Origin: JBBQWR01 sp038210495
Lineage (GTDB): Bacteria; Planctomycetota; Planctomycetia; Pirellulales; DATAWG01
NCBI GenBank assembly: GCA_038210495.1
Contig: JBBQWR010000011.1
Location: forward strand, 1-64,000
Direction: 5' to 3'
Length of the DNA stretch: 64,000 nt
Shown: piece by piece, positions 7,920-16,541 of the stretch
Layout of the letters: each line of letters opens with the position of its first letter
How positions within the stretch are numbered: the first letter of the stretch is position 1
The notes under the pieces: generated by a model
Databases searched by the model: none
Told to the model about the DNA's origin: nothing
What the model saw: only the letters and a program-made list of their open reading frames with translations
Translations under genes and position numbers: made by a program

Positions 7920-10840
7920 ACGGCGGAAACGGCGGCGAGTGCGCAGATGGCGCCGGGCGACCGGCCGCGGCCGAGGCGCCGATCGAGGCCTCGCTGGCCG
8001 GCCAGGTCGATCGTGTGTGCGATGCTTTCGAGGCGGCTTGGCGCCGCGGTCCGCCGCCCCGTCTCGAAGATTTTCTGAGCGATCTGCCGGCCGATGCGAT
8101 CGAGCGGGCGTTTGGCGAACTGCTTGAGCTCGAGTTGGCGTATCGACGCCGCGCCGGTCAATCGCTGCAATTGGCCGAGCTGCGCGGGCGGTTTCCCGAG
8201 TTGGCCAACGAAGTCGAAGCCGCTTTCGCCCGTCAGCCCGCCATTCGAGACGAAACACTGCCCGCCGTCAAAGATTCCACGACCGAGGTTATTCCTGTCG
8301 AGCGAGGCGCGGGAGGCATCGCGGACGCCGCGACGCAATATGCGCCAGCGCCCGGCGAGACGGCGGGCGATCCTCGGGCATCGGACGCCACGCAGCAGTG
8401 GCAAGGGGGTCGAGCGGGCCCCTTCATCGCGCCGCTTGCGGCCGTCGGGTCGTCCTCGTCCTCGGGCTCGCGATTCCGCGTGCTGCGCGCTTTTGCCAAA
8501 GGCGGCCTCGGCGAAGTGCTCGTCGCTGAAGATTCCGAGCTCCATCGCGAGGTGGCGCTCAAGCAGATTCAAAACCACTATGCCGACGACCTGGAAAGTC
8601 GTTCGCGGTTCGTCATGGAGGCCGAGATCACCGGCCGACTCGAGCATCCGGGCATCGTTCCCGTCTATGGGCTCGGCGCCTACGCCGACGGACGGCCGTT
8701 CTATGCGATGCGGTTTATCCAGGGGGACAGCCTCAAGGCGGCCATCGATCAGTTTCATGCCCGGCGGAGAAAAGGCGCCAACGTTCGCGAATTGGCCCTC
8801 GACTTTCGCAAGCTGCTGGGCCGGTTCGTCGATGTGTGCGACGCGATCGAATATGCCCATAGCCGAGGCATCTTGCATCGAGATTTGAAGCCGGCCAATG
8901 TGATGCTCGGCCCTTATGGCGAGACGTTGGTCGTCGACTGGGGACTGGCCAAGGCAATTGGCCGGCCGGATCGCGCCGTGCCGTCGAGCGAGTCGTCGCT
9001 CAAGCCCCGCTCGATGGGAGAATCGGCGCCGACGCAAATGGGCATGGTCGTCGGCACGCCGCAGTATATGAGCCCCGAACAGGCCGCCGGCCGCACCGAT
9101 CTGATCGGCCCAAAGTCGGACGTGTATGGACTGGGCGCCACCTTATACTGTCTGCTCACCGGTCGGCCGCCGATCGTGGGCGAAGGGATCGAACTGCAAG
9201 AAATCCTGGATCGCGTCGAAGCTGGCGACATTCCGCCCGCGAAGCAAGTCGAGCCCTGGGTCGCCAAGCCGCTGGAAGCGATCTGCCGCATGGCGATGGC
9301 CGTTAAGCCGGCCGACCGCTACGCCTCGGCCCGGGCGCTCGCCGACGATCTGGAGCATTGGTTGGCCGACGAGCCGATCGCCGCTCAGCCGGATCGCGCG
9401 GGAGAGCGGATCGCCCGCGCGATTCGCCGGCATCGGGCCGGGGCGATGGCGACAGCCACGACGCTGCTCATCATCAGCATCGTGTCCACGATCGCCGTGG
9501 TGCGAGTCAACCGACAGCGGCAGATCGCCGATCGACTCGCGGTGGAAAAGAGTGAATTGGCCGCGCGCGAAACGCGAGCCAAGAACGAAGCCAATCTCTC
9601 GTTCCATCAGGCCCGAGACGCGGTCGACGATCTGTTCACGGATGTGAGCGAAGACACGCTGCTCAACCAGCCGGGCATGCAGAGTTTGCGAAAAGAACTG
9701 CTTCGTAAAACGCTGGATTACTACGAACTATTTCTCGCTCAGCGGGCCGACGATCCGTCGGTCAAGATCGAATTCGGGGCGACGCTGTTTCGCGCGGGCC
9801 GAAATATCGACGAACTCGAATCCGAATCGGCGGCGAAAGCGATCGGGTATCTCGAGCGGGCGGACAAAATCCAACGCGAGTTGCTCGACGAGGCGCCCGG
9901 CGATCGCGCCCGGCTCAAAGCACTGGGAGACACGGACAACGAATACGGCCGGGCGCTGCAACTCGATAGCCGGTACGACGAAGCGCTGCGAGCCTATGGC
10001 TCGGCCGTCGATTTGCGCCGCCAATTGTGCGATCGGGCGCCGGGAGAGAAGGGTTTTCAACGGGCATTGGCCAACAGCATCATGAACATCGGCCTCGTAA
10101 AACGCCGGCTGGGCGACTTGAGTGCCGCGGCGAGGCAACTGACCCTGTCGCAGGACATTCGTCAGAAGCAGCTTGCCGATGGCCGAGAAAATCCGAAACT
10201 CGAGCGCGACTTGGCCATGTGTTATTTCAACCAAGGAATGATCGAAACGGAGCAAAAGCAATCCGACGTGGCCGGACGAGATTTCAGCAAATCGATCGAG
10301 GTCTTCGCGCGATTGTCGCATCGCAGTCCCCGCGATTTGACGCTGCAATATCTGCTGGCGACCGCGCAGCGGATGGCGGGGGGCGTAAAAATTGTCGACA
10401 AGGAGCCGGAAGAGGCGGCCCGGCTTTACGAATCGGCCCGCGATGGATTTGCCCGGCTGGCGGAACGAAATCCCGATGTTTCCGAATATCAGAAATCACT
10501 GGCCGACGTGCTCCTGAATTTGGCCCGCCAGCAAGAAACGCCGGCGGCTCTCAGCGGGCTCGAAAGGGCCCAGAGCATTTTGCGGTCGCTGGTCGAGAAG
10601 AATCCGCGCTCGCCCCTGTTTCGCCGCGATTTGGCCGAGGTGCTCCGAGTTTTAGCGTCGCTGGAGCGGAAGGCGAATTTGCCGCAGATCGCCCGCAAGA
10701 ATTTGAGCGAAGCCATTACGATTCTTACCCAGTTGACGAGCGAATCTCCAGAAAAAAAAGAGTTTGCGGAGGCACTCGCGCGAAGCAAGCGGGACTGGAA
10801 CGAAGCCTACGGCGGCATCGACGAGACGCGAACCTTATAG
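7916..10840 (+). CDS. Membrane serine/threonine protein kinase with TPR-like C-terminal region (974 aa)
   Basis: ATG 7916 overlaps the sigma factor stop (ATGA) and is preferred to GTG 7895. A 180-residue N-terminal extension precedes a Hanks-type kinase domain. It has a Gly-rich loop (AKGGLGEVLVAED), catalytic Lys in EVALKQIQ (about residue 213), the HRDLKPANVM loop (about 320), DWG in place of DFG (VVDWGLAK, about 341) and SPEQ plus SDVYGLGATLYCLLTG. One transmembrane helix (about 507-530, LLIISIVSTIAVV) follows the kinase. The 440-residue remainder is helical with TPR-like pairs and would be on the outer side. The layout suggests a sensor kinase that signals through its partner sigma factor. 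Confidence 0.92.
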   Translation: MNGGNGGECADGAGRPAAAEAPIEASLAGQVDRVCDAFEAAWRRGPPPRLEDFLSDLPADAIERAFGELLELELAYRRRAGQSLQLAELRGRFPELANEVEAAFARQPAIRDETLPAVKDSTTEVIPVERGAGGIADAATQYAPAPGETAGDPRASDATQQWQGGRAGPFIAPLAAVGSSSSSGSRFRVLRAFAKGGLGEVLVAEDSELHREVALKQIQNHYADDLESRSRFVMEAEITGRLEHPGIVPVYGLGAYADGRPFYAMRFIQGDSLKAAIDQFHARRRKGANVRELALDFRKLLGRFVDVCDAIEYAHSRGILHRDLKPANVMLGPYGETLVVDWGLAKAIGRPDRAVPSSESSLKPRSMGESAPTQMGMVVGTPQYMSPEQAAGRTDLIGPKSDVYGLGATLYCLLTGRPPIVGEGIELQEILDRVEAGDIPPAKQVEPWVAKPLEAICRMAMAVKPADRYASARALADDLEHWLADEPIAAQPDRAGERIARAIRRHRAGAMATATTLLIISIVSTIAVVRVNRQRQIADRLAVEKSELAARETRAKNEANLSFHQARDAVDDLFTDVSEDTLLNQPGMQSLRKELLRKTLDYYELFLAQRADDPSVKIEFGATLFRAGRNIDELESESAAKAIGYLERADKIQRELLDEAPGDRARLKALGDTDNEYGRALQLDSRYDEALRAYGSAVDLRRQLCDRAPGEKGFQRALANSIMNIGLVKRRLGDLSAAARQLTLSQDIRQKQLADGRENPKLERDLAMCYFNQGMIETEQKQSDVAGRDFSKSIEVFARLSHRSPRDLTLQYLLATAQRMAGGVKIVDKEPEEAARLYESARDGFARLAERNPDVSEYQKSLADVLLNLARQQETPAALSGLERAQSILRSLVEKNPRSPLFRRDLAEVLRVLASLERKANLPQIARKNLSEAITILTQLTSESPEKKEFAEALARSKRDWNEAYGGIDETRTL

Positions 10841-11194
10841 GTTGGGCGCCACTGCAGGCTTGTCCAGCAGTGGGGGGTTGAGCCCACCGCGCCATGTGGG
10901 ACTTTACCGCAGTGGAGACATAGGTCGGCCGACGAATTACAAGGCTTGAAGTTAAGCCCCCGCTCCGGGGTCTCCGCGAAGCGGCTCTGGCCCAAGGCAT
11001 TCCTGGAGAGCGCGCCAACGCTAGCATAGCCTCGTGCCGTTAAGAATCGTTGCGCGTCTTGTCCCCCGGCTTTTTTTCATTGTCCCAGCCCGATTGGACG
11101 ATGATGAAATCGGTACACTCGTTAAATCTGGCAATTTCGGCGCCGCAGGAGTCTCCCGCAGAGACGACCGCAGCGGCCTTAGGATGGGGGAGTT
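10841..11194. other. 354-base intergenic stretch without a recognisable gene
   Basis: It separates the kinase from the outer-membrane protein gene. The only structure seen is a diffuse repeat-like section (10960-10985, around CCCCGCTCCGGGGTCTCCGCG) resembling other GC-rich intergenic pieces here. No good ORF or clear promoter was found. Confidence 0.5.
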
Positions 11195-12505
11195 ATGGCG
11201 TCAAGGACGAAGAGGTGGATGATTTCGGCGGTCGCCTTGGGCTCGCTGTGGATTTCGGGCAGCGCCGCGAGCGCCGCTGACGAGGCTTTCGGCGCCGTCG
11301 CCGAGGCGGTCGATGCCGAGGCGCCGGCCGCGCCGCAGTTGTTGACTCCATCGCAGCCGATGCCACCGAGAGGCCCGACGACGCTTCCTCCCACGGCGCC
11401 CACGACGCCCCCTAAGGTCGGTCCCGCGCCGCCGGTGGCTGAAACACCGCCCGCCCCGGCTAACCCGAACGAGATCGCTCTCGCCAATTCGTCTGCCGCC
11501 TCGGCCGGAATGGATTCGTCATCCGGTATCTACGATTTGGCTAGCGTGCCCGACATGATCGGCGACGCGCCGGGCATGCGGTACATGCTTGGCCGCTCGA
11601 ACGTGGCTCTCGCCGCGGGCGACCGAGGAATAAAAATCGCCGAGGACAGTCGGCCGCTGCCGACCGACCGAGTGTTTTTCGATTTCAACTATTTCGACCG
11701 CGCCAATACCACGGCCGATGGAACCAGCATCGGACTGGAACGCTACACGCTCGGATTCGAAAAGACATTCTTCAACGGTCATGCGTCGGTCGAAGTTCGC
11801 GGGCCGATCGACACGGGGCTCAATCGCCGGCAGTCCGATCAGAATTCCACGTCCGCGAACGAAGGGACCGTGTTCGGAGATTTGACGATCACGCCCAAGG
11901 TGCTGCTCGTGCAAACCCGTGAATTCGCGCTGGCCGTCGGCGTAACCATTGGATTGCCCACCACGCCCGACGAGCAATACACCACCGTTGGCTCGCCGAC
12001 AATCGACGTGCGGATTCACAGCGAAGATGTGCACCTCGCGCCGTTCGTGGGACTGCAGATCGCCCACGACGAGCATTTTTTCGCGATTGGCTATTTGCAA
12101 GTCGATTTCGACGCCAACGGCGATCGCGTTTCGGAAGAAATCCTGCAGGTCGATCCGGTCATCGGTCGGCTGCGCAGTCCAACGCTGCTTTATGGCGATC
12201 TGTCGATGGGCTATTGGCTTTATCGAGACCGAACGGGTTGCGATTGTGGAGTGAACCACTACATCACGGGTCTCGCGCCGATCGTCGAGCTACACTATAC
12301 GACCGCGCTTCAAGACGCTCACTCGGTCGGGCTCATCACGCCGCTTCGCAATCGAATGGACGCGCTGGACATGACCGCCGGAGTCAATCTGCAATTGGGC
12401 GCCTGTTCGAGCTTGACGCTCGCCGATGCCTTCCCACTCCGCACCCGCGGCGGCGACAAGCTCTTCGACGGCGAGCTGATCGTGCAATTCAACCGGCGGT
12501 TCTAG
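11195..12505 (+). CDS. Outer-membrane beta-barrel-like protein with Pro-rich linker (436 aa)
   Basis: ATG 11195 is preceded by GGGGGAG. Residues 1-27 (MASRTKRWMISAVALGSLW and so on to SAASA) form a signal peptide. Residues about 48-92 are a Pro/Thr/Ala-rich linker. The remaining 330 residues alternate hydrophobic and polar residues in the manner of a beta-barrel (for example VFFDFNYFDRANTT and TLGFEKTFFNGHASVEVRG), and the last strand ends in Phe (LIVQFNRRF), as is usual for barrels assembled by BamA. Related planctomycete proteins are often annotated as transporters. No substrate can be proposed from the sequence. Confidence 0.72.
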   Translation: MASRTKRWMISAVALGSLWISGSAASAADEAFGAVAEAVDAEAPAAPQLLTPSQPMPPRGPTTLPPTAPTTPPKVGPAPPVAETPPAPANPNEIALANSSAASAGMDSSSGIYDLASVPDMIGDAPGMRYMLGRSNVALAAGDRGIKIAEDSRPLPTDRVFFDFNYFDRANTTADGTSIGLERYTLGFEKTFFNGHASVEVRGPIDTGLNRRQSDQNSTSANEGTVFGDLTITPKVLLVQTREFALAVGVTIGLPTTPDEQYTTVGSPTIDVRIHSEDVHLAPFVGLQIAHDEHFFAIGYLQVDFDANGDRVSEEILQVDPVIGRLRSPTLLYGDLSMGYWLYRDRTGCDCGVNHYITGLAPIVELHYTTALQDAHSVGLITPLRNRMDALDMTAGVNLQLGACSSLTLADAFPLRTRGGDKLFDGELIVQFNRRF

Positions 12506-12590
12506 TTCGTCCCGGGCACCCTCCCTGTCCGAGCATGCGCACGGGCTACCTGACGCCCGACTCATTTTTTGCCGCTGCCGAGAACGACTT

Positions 12591-13952
12591 TCACCGTTGC
12601 CAGGCGTGGCTTTCCCGAGGCGAGCGAGCGTGACAGATGGCGCGGATGCCGTGCCGCGGACGGAGCGTCACCGTGGCCCAAGTCTCGACGCGCTGCCCCG
12701 GCACGAGCTCGAACCGGTAGCGCGAGGCGATCGTCGCTAGGGCCAGTGTCGCTTCGAGCATCGCGAACGTATTGCCCACGCAGACTCGCGGTCCGCCGGA
12801 GAACGGAAAATAGGCGAATTTCGGTAGCCGCTTCGCCAGTCCATCTCCCCAGCGCTCTGGACGAAAGACATCCGGCTCGTCAAAAAATCGCGGGTCGTGG
12901 TGCAGCACCCACTGGCTCATCAGGAATGTCGTGTCGGCCGGCACGTCGTAGCCGCCGATCTCGCAGGCTTCGATCGAGCGCCGGCCGACGGTATAAACGG
13001 GCGGGTACAGCCGCATCGATTCGGTCAACACTTGCTCGGTGTAGACAAGCCGCGGCACATCGGCCAGCGTGGGCGAGCGGCCGCCCAGCACTTCGCGCAG
13101 CTCGGCATTTAGCCGCGTTTCGATCTCCGGATGCTGGGCCAATAGATACCAAGTCCAAGCCAGCGCGTTGGCGGTCGTTTCGTGGCCGGCGAGAAACAGC
13201 GTCATCATCTCGTCGCGAAGCTGCCGGTCGGTCATCACGCCTTCGCCGTCGGTCGCTTGCATCAGCCGCGTGAGCAGATCGGCGCCGTCGAGCGGTCCCT
13301 CGCGGCGCCGGGCGATGATGCCGTAGATCACGCGGTCGAGCCGCTGATGCTCCCGTTTGATTCGTCGATTCCAGTGCGTGGGCATCCATCGCGGAAAGCG
13401 GATCACACTCTCGAAGCGATAGACGAAATCCCGCATTAAGTATTCGAGCGCCTCGGCGACCTCGTCGAACTCGCCCCGCACATCGGCGTCCAAGAGGGCC
13501 TTGGCCACGATCGCCAGCGTGAGGCGCATCATCTCGGCGTGAAGATCGCGCTCTTGGCCGGGCTGCCATTCGCTCAGCATCTGCTCGGTGAGACTCACGA
13601 TGATTCCGGCGTAGCTATCGACTTGCGCACGGCCGAACGCTGGCTGAATCAAGCGCCGCTGCCGGAGCCAAAAATCTCCTTCGCTCGTGACCAGCCCTTC
13701 GCCGAGCACGGGCTTGAGCAGCCGCAGCACGAAATGCTTGACGAAATTGCGATGCTGAGTCACCAGCACTTGCTCGATCATCGCCGGATTGCTGAGCAGC
13801 ACGACCTTTCGCGAGCCGACGCGAATCGTGGCCATCTCGCCGTACTCGCGGGCGCAGCGCAGAAAGAAGGCGAGCTTGTCCTTGCGAAACTCGATCAGGT
13901 TTCCCAGCACGGGAATTCCTGGTGGTCCCGGCGGATCGAACTTTGCGGCCAT
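12591..13952 (-). CDS. Cytochrome P450 (453 aa)
   Basis: This is a heme-thiolate monooxygenase. All signature elements are present: the Pro-rich hinge near the start (FDPPGPPGIPVLGNL), the I-helix FLAGHETTANALAW, the K-helix ExxR in ESMRLYPP, FRPERW, and the heme loop FSGGPRVCVG with ligand Cys391. ATG 13952 is chosen because the upstream extension to 14036 is Ala/Arg-rich and unlike P450 N-termini. There is no transmembrane anchor, so it should be soluble and depend on separate ferredoxin and reductase proteins; none is encoded nearby. It is transcribed divergently from the VWA gene at 14082. The substrate is unknown. Confidence 0.95.
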   Translation of the reverse strand: MAAKFDPPGPPGIPVLGNLIEFRKDKLAFFLRCAREYGEMATIRVGSRKVVLLSNPAMIEQVLVTQHRNFVKHFVLRLLKPVLGEGLVTSEGDFWLRQRRLIQPAFGRAQVDSYAGIIVSLTEQMLSEWQPGQERDLHAEMMRLTLAIVAKALLDADVRGEFDEVAEALEYLMRDFVYRFESVIRFPRWMPTHWNRRIKREHQRLDRVIYGIIARRREGPLDGADLLTRLMQATDGEGVMTDRQLRDEMMTLFLAGHETTANALAWTWYLLAQHPEIETRLNAELREVLGGRSPTLADVPRLVYTEQVLTESMRLYPPVYTVGRRSIEACEIGGYDVPADTTFLMSQWVLHHDPRFFDEPDVFRPERWGDGLAKRLPKFAYFPFSGGPRVCVGNTFAMLEATLALATIASRYRFELVPGQRVETWATVTLRPRHGIRAICHARSPRESHAWQR

Positions 13953-14081
13953 CGCCGTATTGTAGCCAGAAGCCGCCGCATACACAGCCGCGGCATCCGG
14001 CCGCGCCTTGCGAATTCGTTGACGGCCCGTGACCACCGACCTAGACTGGCGACAGGCTCATTTCCGAAGGAGTTGTCCGCC

Positions 14082-14750
14082 ATGCGCACATGTTGCCGCC
14101 GATTGTCCGTTGTGGCCTTTTTATTATCTTTTGTCGCCGCAGCTCGCGCCGAATCGCCGGATCGACCGGATTTCGCGAGTCACGGCAAAACGACCCTCCT
14201 CGGCATCGAAGGCAAGGGCGCGAAATTCGTTTATGTGTTCGACCACTCGGGCAGCATGGGCGTGCCCGACAATAAGCCGCTGGACCGAGCCAAAACCGAG
14301 CTGCTCAAGAGCATCGATTCGCTGACTGACGTGCAGCAGTTTTACATTCTCTTCTACAACCAGGATCAGAAGCTGTTTCGCATCGATCCCACCGGCGGAA
14401 AGCTAATCTTCGGGACCGATACGAATAAGAAATTAGCCCGGCAGTTCGTCGATTCGATTCGGGCCGAGGGGGGCACCAAGCACGCGGACGCACTGGCCAT
14501 CGCGCTGCGGATGCATCCGGATGTTATCTTCTTGCTGACCGACGGCGACCCACCGGATGATCTGTCGAAAGACGATCTCGCGCGGCTCAAGCGATTGAAC
14601 AATAGCGGAACGGTGATCGATGTGATTCAGATTTCGCCGAAGGTGGAAGGGGAAGAAAATCGGCTAGAGGCACTCGCCAAAAGCAGCGGCGGCGAGCACG
14701 TATACGTCGATTTCACGAAGGTCGAGAAGGACGCGGCGGAGAAGAAATAG
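14082..14750 (+). CDS. Secreted von Willebrand factor A-domain protein (222 aa)
   Basis: ATG 14082 is preceded by GAAGGAG at 14066. A signal peptide (MRTCCRRLSVVAFLLSFVAAARA) leads into a single VWA domain. The MIDAS motif is DHSGSMG (Asp54, Ser56, Ser58), and the later acidic site is FLLTDGDPPDD. It should bind a divalent cation and a protein partner in the periplasm. The frame could be opened as far back as 13539, but that part is antisense to the P450 and is rejected. It is convergent with the aspartate oxidase gene, with a hairpin repeat between them. Confidence 0.85.
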   Translation: MRTCCRRLSVVAFLLSFVAAARAESPDRPDFASHGKTTLLGIEGKGAKFVYVFDHSGSMGVPDNKPLDRAKTELLKSIDSLTDVQQFYILFYNQDQKLFRIDPTGGKLIFGTDTNKKLARQFVDSIRAEGGTKHADALAIALRMHPDVIFLLTDGDPPDDLSKDDLARLKRLNNSGTVIDVIQISPKVEGEENRLEALAKSSGGEHVYVDFTKVEKDAAEKK

Positions 14751-14763
14751 GGATACTCGCGCG

Positions 14764-14868
14764 ATCTAGAGCCGGGCACGATAGTAAGCGGTGGGATCGC
14801 GAGCCTGCGCCACACAAAAAAGTTACCTCGACGACCACTTTCCGCTTACTGCCGTGCGCGGATCTAGC
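14764..14868. repeat. GAGCCGCGCACG-family palindromic element, copy A
   Basis: Left arm TAGAGCCGGGCACGATAGTA (within 14764-14790) pairs with the right arm CGCTTACTGCCGTGCGCGGA and onward (14843-14868). The element fills the space between two convergent genes, and its right arm contains the TAG stop codon (14864-14866) of the aspartate oxidase gene. Other copies: 34459, 39072, 39896, 54958. Confidence 0.75.
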
Positions 14869-16444
14869 CGTCGCGCTGAAATGCGATGTGCCGCTGCCAT
14901 CGGGCGTCGTCCGCCTCCGGGAAATCGGTTCGGACGTGGACGCCGCGGGTTTCCTTTCGCTGGAGCGCCGCGTCGATCATGATGCTGGCCACGAGCAACA
15001 TGTTTTGCAGCTCCCACCCACTGGGCGAGTTGAACTGCCGCGAGAGCACATAACGCCGCCAGCGCTCGACGTCTTCGGCCGCCTCGGCAAGCGCTCGTCC
15101 CTCGCGATGCACGCCGACCGACCGCCACATCAGGCTCTTGAGCGAGTTGCGAATATCGGCCAAGTCCAATGGCTCGGCGCTTTCTTCGGCCCGCGCGTTG
15201 CCGAGCGGTAGAGCGTGGAAATCATCGGACATTTCAAGCGCCGCTCGACTGGCCGTTTCGCCCGAGTGGGCCCCATAGACGAGCCCTTCGAGCAGGCTAT
15301 TGGACGCGAGGCGATTGGCCCCGTGCAATCCGCTGGAGGTCACTTCGCCCGCCGCCCAGAGACCGGGGACGCTCGTGCGTCCCGCCATATCGACCGTCAC
15401 GCCGCCGATCATATAGTGGGCGCCAGGACGGACGGGAATTCGATCCCGGGCCAAGTCGAGCCCGAACTCAGCGCACAACGCCGCGATGCCGGGAAATCTG
15501 GCCCGTACATCCAGATTCGTAAGATGCCGCAGATCGAGATACACATTGGGATGTCGCGTCTTTTCCATTTGGGCGACGATCGCTCGACTGACGATATCGC
15601 GTGGGGCCAGTTCGGCCCGGGAATCGAAGTCGGGCATGAACCGGTATCCCTGGCGGTCGACCAGATAGGCGCCGGCGCCGCGGATCGCTTCGGTGATCAG
15701 GTTGCGGCTCGAGCCGGCGATGTACAGCACCGTGGGGTGGAACTGCATGAACTCCATATCGCGCAGCTCGGCGCCGGCCCGGTACGCGATCGCCAAACCA
15801 TCGCCGGTGGCGACCTCGGGGTTAGTTGTCTCGCGATAGATTTGCCCGACGCCGCCGGTGCAGAGAATCGTTTGCTTTGCCCAGATGAGCGTCTTGCCGT
15901 GTACGGGGTTCCAAACGAGCGCCCCGCGGCAGGCCCCCTCATGCGTCAAAAGGTCGAGCGTGAACGTGTTGGGCCAGGTCTCGATGTTAGTGAGCCGGTT
16001 GGTCCACTCGATGACGGCCCGCATGACCTCTTTGCCGGTGGCGTCTCCCAGGGCATGCACGATGCGGTTGTGGCTGTGGCCCCCTTCGCGGCCCAGGGCG
16101 ATCGCGCCCCCTTCGATATCGAAATGAGTGCCCCAACGGATGAGCTCGTGGATTCGATCGGGCGCCTCGCGAACGACCATTTCGACCACCTCGCGATCGC
16201 AGAGCCGCACGCCGGCCGTGAGCGTATCGGCGATATGGTCTTCGAACCGGTCCTCGGGATCGAGAACGCTGGCGATGCCCCCCTGCGCGTATTGGCTATT
16301 GGATTTTTGAAGGCTGTCCTTGCTGACGACCGTGATCGTGAGCTTGGGATCGACGGCGATGGCGGCCCGCATCCCGGCCAAGCCACCGCCGATAATCAAC
16401 ACATCGGTAAAGGCGTGCGGCACCCGCTTGGGATGGAACGGCAC
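14864..16444 (-). CDS. nadB: L-aspartate oxidase (about 526 aa)
   Basis: This enzyme oxidises L-aspartate to iminoaspartate with FAD, the first step of de novo NAD synthesis. The N-terminal dinucleotide site is TDVLIIGGGLAGMRAAIAV. Family blocks include SNSQYAQGGIASVL, GREGGHSHNRIVHALGDATG, MEFMQFHPTVLY, RPGAHYMIGGVTVD and GLWAAGEVTSSGLHGANRLASNSLLEGLVYG. These match NadB better than succinate dehydrogenase SdhA. The start is uncertain: GTG 16444 is used here, but TTG 16465 and GTG 16423 are alternatives. The frame continues to GTG 16552 only through a GAGTGGCGAGTGG-type repeat. No nadA or nadC lies nearby. The TAG stop lies in a palindromic repeat. Confidence 0.9.
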   Translation of the reverse strand: MPFHPKRVPHAFTDVLIIGGGLAGMRAAIAVDPKLTITVVSKDSLQKSNSQYAQGGIASVLDPEDRFEDHIADTLTAGVRLCDREVVEMVVREAPDRIHELIRWGTHFDIEGGAIALGREGGHSHNRIVHALGDATGKEVMRAVIEWTNRLTNIETWPNTFTLDLLTHEGACRGALVWNPVHGKTLIWAKQTILCTGGVGQIYRETTNPEVATGDGLAIAYRAGAELRDMEFMQFHPTVLYIAGSSRNLITEAIRGAGAYLVDRQGYRFMPDFDSRAELAPRDIVSRAIVAQMEKTRHPNVYLDLRHLTNLDVRARFPGIAALCAEFGLDLARDRIPVRPGAHYMIGGVTVDMAGRTSVPGLWAAGEVTSSGLHGANRLASNSLLEGLVYGAHSGETASRAALEMSDDFHALPLGNARAEESAEPLDLADIRNSLKSLMWRSVGVHREGRALAEAAEDVERWRRYVLSRQFNSPSGWELQNMLLVASIMIDAALQRKETRGVHVRTDFPEADDARWQRHIAFQRDG

Positions 16445-16467
16445 GAGATAGCGAGGGGAGGACAAGG

Positions 16468-16497
16468 AACGAGTGGCGAGTGGTGAGCGGCGAGTTA
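16468..16497. repeat. GAGTGGCGAGTGG-type simple repeat
   Basis: A short run of degenerate GTGGCGA units lies immediately upstream of the aspartate oxidase coding region. A similar run (GTGGCGAGTGGCGAGTTGAC) occurs at about 29851-29870. It is placed between genes and is probably non-coding, although the nadB frame is open through it. Confidence 0.45.
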
Positions 16498-16541
16498 CGA
16501 AGAACGAGGCGACGGCAGGCGTAGGGCGGGCATCGCCCACC

